The position numbers and the translations under genes were made by a program. DNA of 64,000 nt, taken from positions 57,984 to 121,983 of the forward strand of contig CANPYZ010000002.1 of NCBI GenBank assembly GCA_947589035.1. Reading direction: 5' to 3'. Source of the DNA: an uncultured Clostridia bacterium (lineage in GTDB: Bacteria; Bacillota; Clostridia; Oscillospirales; Ruminococcaceae). Of this stretch, positions 24,505-32,046 are shown one piece after another. Within the stretch, counting starts at the first letter, position 1; every line of letters starts with the position of its first letter. The notes beneath the pieces are model-generated. The model made no database searches. It was given only the letters and a program-made list of their open reading frames with translations, and was not told the origin of the DNA.

Positions 24505-25650
24505 ATGAATATTTATCAGCTGATGAAAACAGAACAAAAAGCCCGTCGGGGGCAAGTTACCACAGTTCACGGAACATTTCAGACACCGTGTTTTATGAAC
24601 GTCGGCACGTCTGCCGCCATTAAAGGCGGTATTTCTTCCCCAGAACTGGAAGATTTAAAATGTCAGGTAGAATTATGCAATACATATCATTTGCATTTGC
24701 GCCCCGGGGAAAAAATTATTCGCCAGATGGGCGGCTTACATGCGTTTATGAACTGGAAAAAGCCAATTCTGACAGACAGCGGCGGTTTTCAGGTATTTTC
24801 TTTAGCGAAACTGCGTAAAATAAAAGAAGAAGGGGTTTATTTTCAGTCACATCTGGATGGTTCAAAATTATTTATCAGTCCTGAAGTCAGTATGCAAATT
24901 CAGTCGGATTTAGCATCTACGATTGCAATGGCATTTGATGAATGTGTGGAAAATCCTGCGCCTTATGATTATTCTGCAAAATCATGTGAACGGACAACCA
25001 GGTGGTTAATTCGCTGTAAAAATGAATTGCAACGCCTGAACCAGTTACCAGAAACACGAAATCCGAAACAATTATTATTCGGAATCAATCAGGGCTGTAC
25101 GTTTGAACAGTTAAGAATTGAACATATGCAGGAAATTGCCGCACTGGATTTAGACGGTTATGCAATCGGCGGTCTTGCGGTTGGTGAACCAACAGAAGAA
25201 ATGTATCATATTTTAGACATTGTTGTGCCGTACATGCCCGAAAACAAGCCGAGATATTTAATGGGTGTCGGCACGCCGTCGAATATTATTGAAGGTGTCG
25301 CACGGGGAATTGACATGTTCGACTGTGTTATGCCAACGAGAAACGCCCGTCACGGAACAATTTTCACATGGTCAGGAATGCGGCACATGAAAAATTTAAC
25401 TTACCAGACGGATTCACGCCCGATGGACGAAAATTGTTCCTGTCCGGCTTGCCGGAATTTTTCGAGAGCGTACGTTCGGCATTTATTCAAAAGCGGGGAA
25501 ATGCTTGCCGGAAGATTAACAGTCATTCATAATTTATATTTTTATAATACGCTTGCTGAAAAAATCCGTGAAGCACTGGACAATGGCACATTTGCGGAAT
25601 TTCGTGCGGAATATTCTGAAAAATTATCGAAAAAAGCCCCTGACGACTAA
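24505..25650 (+). CDS. tgt: Queuine/preQ1 tRNA-guanine transglycosylase
   Basis: Tgt exchanges the wobble guanine of GUN-anticodon tRNAs for a queuosine precursor. The 381-residue enzyme has the active-site motif LTDSGGFQVFSL (Asp91), the GINQGCTFEQLR loop, GGLAVGEP and a C-terminal zinc site (CSCPAC, then HNLYFY). The ATG at 24505 follows AAGGAG; a TTG immediately before it is in frame. mntP follows closely, so they may form an operon. Confidence 0.96.
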   Translation: MNIYQLMKTEQKARRGQVTTVHGTFQTPCFMNVGTSAAIKGGISSPELEDLKCQVELCNTYHLHLRPGEKIIRQMGGLHAFMNWKKPILTDSGGFQVFSLAKLRKIKEEGVYFQSHLDGSKLFISPEVSMQIQSDLASTIAMAFDECVENPAPYDYSAKSCERTTRWLIRCKNELQRLNQLPETRNPKQLLFGINQGCTFEQLRIEHMQEIAALDLDGYAIGGLAVGEPTEEMYHILDIVVPYMPENKPRYLMGVGTPSNIIEGVARGIDMFDCVMPTRNARHGTIFTWSGMRHMKNLTYQTDSRPMDENCSCPACRNFSRAYVRHLFKSGEMLAGRLTVIHNLYFYNTLAEKIREALDNGTFAEFRAEYSEKLSKKAPDD

Positions 25651-25671
25651 TGCAAAGAAAGGGTGCTGAGG

Positions 25672-26238
25672 GTGAATTTCTGGGAAATTTTTCTGACGGC
25701 GGCAGGGCTTTCCATGGATGCTTTTGCGGTATCGGTCACGAATGGACTTTGCTGTGAACTAAACAGAAAACAAATTTTGCAAATGGGGGTATGTTTCGGC
25801 GTTTTTCAAGGGCTAATGCCGTTGACGGGGTTTTTCTTAGGGAGGGCATTTGCGCAGTATACGGAAGCCATTGACCATTATCTTGTCTTAATTCTTTTAG
25901 GGTATATCGGCGGGAAAATGATTCTTGATGCGATTGAAGAACGCAAACAGACACAACCGGAAAAATATCATTTTTCTTTGCAAATCATGTTAATGCAGGG
26001 AATTGCCACAAGTATTGATGCATTAGCGGCAGGAATTAGTTTTTCGGCATTGGCAGAAATGAATATTTTCTTTGCCATTACGGAAATTGCTGTTTTGACT
26101 TGTCTGTTGTCTTTAGCAGGGATTCGGTTAGGAAAAATTTTCGGCGGGAAACTCGGCAGTAAAGCATTATTTTTCGGTGGTGCAATGCTTATTGGCATAG
26201 GAGTAAAAATTTTCGTTGAACATGTATTTTTTCAATAA
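25672..26238 (+). CDS. mntP: Manganese efflux pump MntP
   Basis: MntP exports Mn2+ and has six membrane segments. The 188-residue protein shows the paired family motifs LSMDAFAVSVTNG near the N-terminus and ATSIDALAAGISF in the second half, with the key aspartates. I placed the start at the GTG at 25672, as the family begins a few residues before LSMDAF and GAAAGGG is eight bases upstream. No manganese (yybP-ykoY) riboswitch is visible upstream, since tgt ends 21 bases before. Confidence 0.88.
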   Translation: MNFWEIFLTAAGLSMDAFAVSVTNGLCCELNRKQILQMGVCFGVFQGLMPLTGFFLGRAFAQYTEAIDHYLVLILLGYIGGKMILDAIEERKQTQPEKYHFSLQIMLMQGIATSIDALAAGISFSALAEMNIFFAITEIAVLTCLLSLAGIRLGKIFGGKLGSKALFFGGAMLIGIGVKIFVEHVFFQ

Positions 26239-26242
26239 AAAA

Positions 26243-26276
26243 TTCCCTTACAGGGTTTTCTGTAAGGGAAATTTTA
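26243..26276. terminator. Bidirectional terminator, copy 1 of a duplicated hairpin
   Basis: TTCCCTTACAG (26243-26253), loop GGTTTT, CTGTAAGGGAA (26260-26270), then ATTTTAA. It separates mntP from the convergent solute-binding gene. An identical copy is at 27774-27801. Confidence 0.85.
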
Positions 26277-26278
26277 AG

Positions 26279-27637
26279 TTATCCGTATTGTTCAGCGAGA
26301 TAAATTGCTACACGGCTTTCTACTAATTCAGCCGCTTCTTCAGCGGTGCATTCGTCGGAGAAAAATTTACTCATTTCTTCCGTCCAGATGTCCTGAATAT
26401 GATAATCTGTGTAATCACGCTGATGAATAGAAAAAACGAAATCTTTATATTTTTCGCATTCTTCCGTGGTAAAGGGGTCAATAGGAACATAATTTGATGT
26501 AGAATTACTTTCCGGAAAGTATACCCAACTCAAATTTTTTTTCTCTCCGTCAATCACATATTCTACATTTCTTTCTTTGGTGGTGGCTTCTGCCCGTTCA
26601 TTAAAAATTTTGGTCAAAATAGATAATTTATCAATTCCGTTTTGGGATTCTTGTTCAAGCATAAATGTAATAAAATCCCATGCACCTTCGACATTTTCGG
26701 AATATTTTATAATGCCATAATTTTCCATTGGAAATATCCATGAACCGCCTATATGTTGAAGACTGGGATAACCAACAAAAGAAAATAGTTTTTCAGCATA
26801 GTCTCCGTGGTCAAGTATCAGAAATTCAGAAAATCCATATATCGTGATTGGCTTGAATACAGCCCCTTGAACTTCTTGATTCAAAACAAATCCGATATTG
26901 TCATTTTCAGGTAATTTTGGGTGTTGTGTTTTGAATTTGTTCAGATAGTCAAGGTATTCCGGACAAGTAAATTCACTTTTTAGTGTGGAATAATCCACAA
27001 GAGAAGAAAGCCTTACGTAAATTCTTGCATTTTCCGTGACAGATGAACTGCTATAATTAGGAAAAATTTCTTCAGGTGAGACGTTTCCCATAGCTTGTAT
27101 AAAATCGTCAATTGTCCAACCGTCTTTTACATGTTCCGTTCCGTCAACCGCAATGACTGTATCAATGGCAAATGTCGGACTCATTCGGTACAAATGCCCG
27201 TCTGTTTCCATACATTCCAATACATTTGGGAGAAAATCTTCACGGCTATAGCGGTCATCTTCATCAATGAGGGGGTACATATCTAAAAAATAGGATACAT
27301 CTAAATATTCAGGAGAACTTTTTTCACCATCACCACTGAAACATATAACATCTGGTGCATCTCCGCTGGCAATGTCTAAATTCAGGGCATTTGTATCCGC
27401 ATACTGGACAAATTCTGCGGTATAGAGTTCTGATTCAGCATTGAAAGCCTTGATTTGTTCTGACAAACCCTGATCATCAAAAGTATTTCCAATACGGACG
27501 GTTTTTTTCGTGATTGCTGTATTTGTTTCTACTTCTGATTTCGATTCCAGTTTTGGTTCAGATTCGGATTCTTTCGCACAGGAGGGAATGAATAATACTG
27601 TTGACAGTAACAACAATGCAATGATTATTTTTTTCAT
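26279..27637 (-). CDS. Extracellular solute-binding lipoprotein (family 1), orphan
   Basis: The 452-residue protein has a lipoprotein signal ending FIPSC (Cys20), a Glu/Ser/Lys-rich linker and a family 1 solute-binding fold (NTFDDQGLSEQIKAFNAESE, SGDAPDVICF, WDFITFM). Such proteins deliver sugars or oligosaccharides to ABC permeases, but no permease or ATPase gene is nearby. The start at 27637 is set by AAGGAG nine bases upstream. It is flanked by two identical terminator hairpins, and CCGGAA is sparser than in its neighbours, so transfer or recombination is possible. Confidence 0.85.
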   Translation of the reverse strand: MKKIIIALLLLSTVLFIPSCAKESESEPKLESKSEVETNTAITKKTVRIGNTFDDQGLSEQIKAFNAESELYTAEFVQYADTNALNLDIASGDAPDVICFSGDGEKSSPEYLDVSYFLDMYPLIDEDDRYSREDFLPNVLECMETDGHLYRMSPTFAIDTVIAVDGTEHVKDGWTIDDFIQAMGNVSPEEIFPNYSSSSVTENARIYVRLSSLVDYSTLKSEFTCPEYLDYLNKFKTQHPKLPENDNIGFVLNQEVQGAVFKPITIYGFSEFLILDHGDYAEKLFSFVGYPSLQHIGGSWIFPMENYGIIKYSENVEGAWDFITFMLEQESQNGIDKLSILTKIFNERAEATTKERNVEYVIDGEKKNLSWVYFPESNSTSNYVPIDPFTTEECEKYKDFVFSIHQRDYTDYHIQDIWTEEMSKFFSDECTAEEAAELVESRVAIYLAEQYG

Positions 27638-27669
27638 TGTGAAAGTCTCCTTAAAAAATTTTTTTCTAT

Positions 27670-27698
27670 AGTTTAGCATATTTTTACTAAAAAATCAA
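27670..27698 (-). promoter_or_regulatory. Promoter for the solute-binding gene
   Basis: On the minus strand: TTGATT (27698-27693), 17 bases, TAAACT (27675-27670), about 33 bases before the start codon. Confidence 0.6.
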
Positions 27699-27773
27699 TA
27701 TGTTTTCTATACAAAAAAATTAAAAATTTTTTGTTTATTTCGCACAATAAAATGACACGAAAATGTCCGAAAA

Positions 27774-27806
27774 TTCCCTTACAGGGTTTTCTGTAAGGGA
27801 AATTTT
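27774..27806 (-). terminator. Terminator after the MATE gene, copy 2 of a duplicated hairpin
   Basis: TTCCCTTACAG (27774-27784), GGTTTT, CTGTAAGGGAA (27791-27801), ATTTTAA. It is the same in sequence and orientation as 26243-26276, including flanking A and T runs. On the minus strand it follows the MATE stop codon. Confidence 0.85.
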
Positions 27807-27810
27807 AATT

Positions 27811-29217
27811 TCAGGCAGGTTCAGGGAACATTTTCAAAGGAAGAACAGAAACTTTTTTCTGATAGAGTTTCCGAAGCAGGAATATTCCGACGAATGCGGT
27901 CAACATTTCCGTAATAATGAACGCTGACCAAATCAGCCATATTTTTTCCGGATTTTGTCCGGAGAAATGAATCATTAACAAAATCAACGGGAAAATTAAC
28001 ACTAATTGCCGCAAAAGTGAAATAATGAGAGATTCTTTTCCGCCGTTCAGTGCTTGTGCAATTCCCTGAAGCGCAATGTTAATTCCGGCGAACAGGAAAC
28101 TGAACGAAATCACATGCATTGCACTAAGGAAAGCCTTTTCTGTTTCTCCGGTCATGCCGAACAGATGTGCAAATGTTCCGGCTGAACATTCCGCAAGGAT
28201 TGTTCCGGAAAGCATAATGATTCCGGTATACAACAACCCGAAAAACACTGTATTCCGGATTCGTTCACGATTGACTGAACCGTGATTGAATGCTAAAACA
28301 GGCGTAATCGCATCACGCAAGCCGAACGCCATAAACAGCACAAATTGCTGAATTTTATAATACATGCCGTAAGCCGTCTGCATGGGAACACTAATGCGAA
28401 CGAGTAAAATATTCAGTCCGTAGGTCATGAGAGACATTAACGCCTGAGCAATAATGGCAGGTAAGCCGATTTGATAAATTTCTTTAATGAGTGAAATTTC
28501 CGGTTTAACATAATTCAAAGCATTAGGAATTTCTTTATTTTTCCGGAAGTGAAAAAATAATCCTGTTCCGGCGGAAACAAGCTGACCAATGACTGTAGCA
28601 TATGCGGCACCCCGTACACCGAGTTCCGGACAGCCGAAAAAGCCGTAAATCATAATCGGGTCAAGAATAATATTGACTATTGCACCGCTGATTTGTGCAA
28701 TTGTGGAATATAAAGAATTTCCGGTTGCCTGAAGTAATTTTTCCACAATGGAAAAGCAAAGAATCCCCATTGAACAAATACAGCAGATTTTCAGATAAGA
28801 AACAGCCATATTCAACGTTAAAGTGCTGGTTTCCGCTGAAGCCTGTGAAAGAACGTAAAATTTTACGCCGAATATGCCGAACAGCAGGAAACATAAATAC
28901 ATTACTCCGGCAAGGAAAAACGCATTTCCGGCAGTTTTTCCGGCTTTTTCATAATCTTTCTGTCCTAAAGACCTTGACACTAACGCATTCATGCCGACAC
29001 CTGTTCCAATGCCGAAAGCAACCATTAACATTTGCATCGGAAAAACTAAAGTCAAAGCGTTTGCGGCTTCTTCTCCGGTTTCGGGAATGTTGGCAACGAA
29101 AGCACTATCTACGATATTATACACTGCCTGTAATACCATAGAAAGCATCATCGGAACGCCCATAGTTAATAATAATCTGTTTACGGGCATGACTTCCATT
29201 TTGTTTTTGTTTTGCAT
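27811..29217 (-). CDS. MATE-family multidrug efflux transporter
   Basis: The 468-residue protein has about twelve membrane segments in two repeats and the MATE pattern PVNRLLLTMGVPMMLSMVLQ, YNIVDSAFVAN, and GIGTGVGMNALVSRSLGQ. MATE proteins export cationic drugs and metabolites by Na+ or H+ antiport. The start at 29217 follows AGAGGTG; a longer frame to 29259 would run into the leader hairpin. Expression is probably governed by the strong 5' hairpin described separately. Confidence 0.9.
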   Translation of the reverse strand: MQNKNKMEVMPVNRLLLTMGVPMMLSMVLQAVYNIVDSAFVANIPETGEEAANALTLVFPMQMLMVAFGIGTGVGMNALVSRSLGQKDYEKAGKTAGNAFFLAGVMYLCFLLFGIFGVKFYVLSQASAETSTLTLNMAVSYLKICCICSMGILCFSIVEKLLQATGNSLYSTIAQISGAIVNIILDPIMIYGFFGCPELGVRGAAYATVIGQLVSAGTGLFFHFRKNKEIPNALNYVKPEISLIKEIYQIGLPAIIAQALMSLMTYGLNILLVRISVPMQTAYGMYYKIQQFVLFMAFGLRDAITPVLAFNHGSVNRERIRNTVFFGLLYTGIIMLSGTILAECSAGTFAHLFGMTGETEKAFLSAMHVISFSFLFAGINIALQGIAQALNGGKESLIISLLRQLVLIFPLILLMIHFSGQNPEKIWLIWSAFIITEMLTAFVGIFLLRKLYQKKVSVLPLKMFPEPA

Positions 29218-29240
29218 ACTTAAAAAAACACCTCTGAAGT

Positions 29241-29300
29241 TAAAAATAAAAAATCGCACAGCAAAAGCATAATCTGGAGTTACGCTTTCGCTGCACGATT
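29241..29300 (-). promoter_or_regulatory. Terminator-like leader hairpin upstream of the MATE gene
   Basis: On the minus strand, positions 29300-29280 pair with 29272-29252 over 21 bp around a 7-nt loop. The four DNA mismatches are all G-U pairs in RNA, so the stem is continuous in RNA but not in DNA. A T-rich run (29251-29241) follows. It begins at the predicted transcription start and ends before the MATE ribosome site. This looks like an intrinsic terminator in the 5' leader, so conditional read-through is likely; the signal is unknown. Confidence 0.7.
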
Positions 29301-29308
29301 ATAAAAAT

Positions 29309-29337
29309 AGTATAACAGATTTTTCCGAAATTGGCAA
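29309..29337 (-). promoter_or_regulatory. Promoter for the MATE gene
   Basis: On the minus strand: TTGCCA (29337-29332), 17 bases, TATACT (29314-29309). The predicted start near 29302 is at the first base of the leader hairpin. Confidence 0.75.
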
Positions 29338-29367
29338 AGGCAATTTTGCACAAAGATTTTCAAAAAT

Positions 29368-30363
29368 TCAATCTGAATTTTCAACATTTTGTTCTTGTTT
29401 CAGTTTGCGAATATCTTTTCCGAAAAAGTGAAGAGGTTTATATGTTGCAAACAAACGGGAAACAATTCTGGGGTCATACATTGTAGCAAGATTTTTGTTT
29501 CCGAGATTTGCGCTAATAATTGTCGGAAGATGTTTATTCAGGCGTGTATTGATTAACTGGTAAATAATTGATTCTGAAAAATTATTCTGAAATTCCGTGC
29601 CGAGGTCATCAAGCACAAGTAAGTCTGTTTCCAATGCCATACGAAAAAAGAAATTTTCTGATTTTTCTTTCTGGAAATGTTCGCTTTCGATATGGGAAAG
29701 TAAATTGCCGACAGAATCGTAAATGACTTCATAGCCTTTTGCAAGGACTTCCGTCACAATGGAAAGGGAAAGATGTGTTTTCCCCACGCCTGACCTGCCG
29801 TAAAATAATAAACTCGGCGAATCTAATTTGAAATTTGCGGCGTATTTCTGGCAATAATGAAACACTTTCTCCATTTCGTCGTAGCAGTCAATTTCCTGTT
29901 CCTGTCTGTATTCGTCAATATATTTTAATTTCACATCACGGTAATAAGATAAAGAAAAATGACTGAAATCGCATAATTCCAATTCAGAAATACGGTTAAT
30001 GCGTTCGGTACTGATTGAAGAAACCATTTTTTTCAGGCAGGAACAGTATTCATTTTCACAATAGCCAGTATCTTGACATTTTTCGCAAACATAATGTATG
30101 TCTAAATAATCTTTAGGGTAGCCATGATTGACTAAAAGCTGGGAACAATATTGCTGTGCCTGTAAATTTTGCCGTCTGACTGCTTCAACGTTTACTTTTC
30201 CGCTGAGAAGAGTTGATGCTGTTTGTGCCATTTGGCGGTTAATTTCGGAAATTTCCGGAATTTCCTGTATAATTTCCGCATAACGGCGGTCATTTTCTAA
30301 TCTTGCCAGCTGTCGTCTTTCAGAAATTTGGTTTAATGCTTCCTGTAAAATTTCCTGAGTCAT
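29368..30363 (-). CDS. DnaI/DnaC-like helicase-loading ATPase
   Basis: The 331-residue AAA+ protein has an N-terminal zinc site (CEKCQDTGYCENEYCSC), a Walker A (YGRSGVGKTHLSLS) and a Walker B (LLVLDDLGTEF). This is the layout of Bacillus DnaI, which loads the replicative helicase. It is the second gene of a pair with the DnaD-domain gene. I prefer the ATG at 30363, with GAGGGG upstream; a GTG at 30375 overlaps the preceding stop and its ribosome site is too close. Confidence 0.88.
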   Translation of the reverse strand: MTQEILQEALNQISERRQLARLENDRRYAEIIQEIPEISEINRQMAQTASTLLSGKVNVEAVRRQNLQAQQYCSQLLVNHGYPKDYLDIHYVCEKCQDTGYCENEYCSCLKKMVSSISTERINRISELELCDFSHFSLSYYRDVKLKYIDEYRQEQEIDCYDEMEKVFHYCQKYAANFKLDSPSLLFYGRSGVGKTHLSLSIVTEVLAKGYEVIYDSVGNLLSHIESEHFQKEKSENFFFRMALETDLLVLDDLGTEFQNNFSESIIYQLINTRLNKHLPTIISANLGNKNLATMYDPRIVSRLFATYKPLHFFGKDIRKLKQEQNVENSD

Positions 30364-30371
30364 AAATCGTT

Positions 30372-31406
30372 TCACCCCTCTTCAAATTGATTCACTAAAC
30401 TGGAATATTCGTTCAGTTCGTCCATTTCCTGGCGTTTGACATCATCATCATAAAAATCTGTTTTTTTCTTTCTGCCTTTTTTCTTTTTGCGGATATATTG
30501 CTGAATGTACTCATCATGTTTTTTCTCGGCGACTTTTAGTTCAGTTACTTGATTTTCGTGCCATTCAGTTAAAATGGAATCAATATATTTAAAATTCACT
30601 TTTCCGGTAGCCTCTACAGAAAGGTCCCGTGCATATTTGAGTAATTCTTCTGAAAATCCGAATTTCTGCCATTGTTCAATAAATTTTATTTGTGATGTTG
30701 TCGGCGTTGCCTGTAAAGAAAAGACATGCATAATAAAATTCTGATAAGTGAAAGCTTCCATCAGTTCCTGAACTTTTGCTTCGGCTTGTTCCAAAGTGAA
30801 AATATTTTCTTCATACCAGCTAATCGCAATTTTGTTGATATATTGCTGACGCATTCTGTTTGTTTCTGAACAATAGTGTAAAAGCGTTAAAATCACTTCT
30901 TCCGGCAATTCTAAGTAAAACAGCATCCAAGCTAAAGAATTAGCCTGAACCTGATTCACGTATGGGCGATAATAATCTTCTGCTTTCCGGATTAGTTTTT
31001 TCAGTTCGGGGGAAGAAGTAATTAGTTCGCTTGTAAACGTTGGCATGAAACTATTTGGATTAGAAAACGGGTCGGAAAGTTTTTTCGGCGTGGAAACTGC
31101 CGGTTTCGGAACGGGTTCAGAAGTTTTTTCCGGTTCAGGTATGGAAAGCAATTCTAATTGTTTCCCCTCAAGGGATTTTTCTTCCAGAATATTGACACTT
31201 GACCAGAAATTAAAGGCTTCACTGACACTTTCTTCCGGAATGCGGAGAAAAGCGGCAATCTGGGCATGAGAAAAATATTTATCCGGATTGCGCAAGAGAT
31301 AAAGCAAAACTTTCAAATGATTTTCGTTCGCCAGCCGGAGCAAATTATCCACAACGGCTGACGGAACGGAAAATGCATGAAATCCGAAATTGATTTGATA
31401 TTCCAT
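30372..31406 (-). CDS. DnaD-domain replication initiation protein
   Basis: The 344-residue protein has an N-terminal winged-helix region (AIAAFLRIPEESVSEAFNFW-like), a Ser/Pro-rich linker at about 95-125 and two DnaD/DnaB2-like domains. These end in the motif NYKYIDSIL-like VNFKYIDSILTEWHEN. The tail is strongly basic (RKKKKGRKKK). Together with the ATPase encoded immediately downstream it should prime or restart replication by loading the helicase. DnaD versus DnaB identity is not resolved. Confidence 0.88.
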   Translation of the reverse strand: MEYQINFGFHAFSVPSAVVDNLLRLANENHLKVLLYLLRNPDKYFSHAQIAAFLRIPEESVSEAFNFWSSVNILEEKSLEGKQLELLSIPEPEKTSEPVPKPAVSTPKKLSDPFSNPNSFMPTFTSELITSSPELKKLIRKAEDYYRPYVNQVQANSLAWMLFYLELPEEVILTLLHYCSETNRMRQQYINKIAISWYEENIFTLEQAEAKVQELMEAFTYQNFIMHVFSLQATPTTSQIKFIEQWQKFGFSEELLKYARDLSVEATGKVNFKYIDSILTEWHENQVTELKVAEKKHDEYIQQYIRKKKKGRKKKTDFYDDDVKRQEMDELNEYSSLVNQFEEG

Positions 31407-31415
31407 AAATGGGAT

Positions 31416-31982
31416 TTACTCCTGAATGGTTGTTTCAATGATTGTTTTTTCGGCGGCTTTGTAGCCGTCTTTTCCGAGAATGGAAGAAATTAAACGAATG
31501 ACGGCGTGAATGATTAAGCCGATACCGATTAGTTTTACAGTTTCATTCATGACAGTAATAGGTCTTGTCATGATATATAATGCAAGCAGTCCGCTAAGCG
31601 TACAAAGAACAAAACCAATCCACCATTTCGGCACGTCATGCCGGAAAATGAAATTCCGGTACATACCAGAAACAGAACTGACTAAAATCCAACCGCCGAA
31701 AAGAATGGGAATCAGCACTTTCAGCAGAATGGGGATAATTTCTAAAAGAATGCCAATAATTAAAGCCGTTACGCCGTAAGAAAATTTCTGGTCAGAAATT
31801 TTTTTAGAAATCAGGCTAATGAGAACCAGCACTGCTCCAACAATGCAGAAAATTGTACCAATCCATTTACAAGTTGTTGTCAGAATGTCCGGTTTTATGG
31901 TGAAAACAATTCCGATAGCAAGCGTAATAAAAGAAAAAATATTAGTGTACCAGAATGTTTTCCAGTTGATTTTGTTTTTCAT
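31416..31982 (-). CDS. DUF308/HdeD-like membrane protein
   Basis: This 188-residue protein has about six hydrophobic helices in three pairs (GIVFTIKPDILTTTCKWIGT, LIIGILLEIIPILLKVLIP, LYIMTRPITVMNETVKLIGI), the pattern of DUF308 proteins related to HdeD. Function is unknown. The ATG at 31982 is preceded by AAGGAG. It lies just upstream of the dnaD pair on the same strand and may share its transcript. Confidence 0.75.
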   Translation of the reverse strand: MKNKINWKTFWYTNIFSFITLAIGIVFTIKPDILTTTCKWIGTIFCIVGAVLVLISLISKKISDQKFSYGVTALIIGILLEIIPILLKVLIPILFGGWILVSSVSGMYRNFIFRHDVPKWWIGFVLCTLSGLLALYIMTRPITVMNETVKLIGIGLIIHAVIRLISSILGKDGYKAAEKTIIETTIQE

Positions 31983-32046
31983 CAAAAATCACTCCTTGAA
32001 AAATAAAAATAATAATTGTCTCCCCTGAAAGCGACAGAGGGGTTAG

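Noticed and set aside
25650..25671. Manganese riboswitch before mntP
   Set aside because: Only 21 bases separate tgt from mntP, too short for a yybP-ykoY element.
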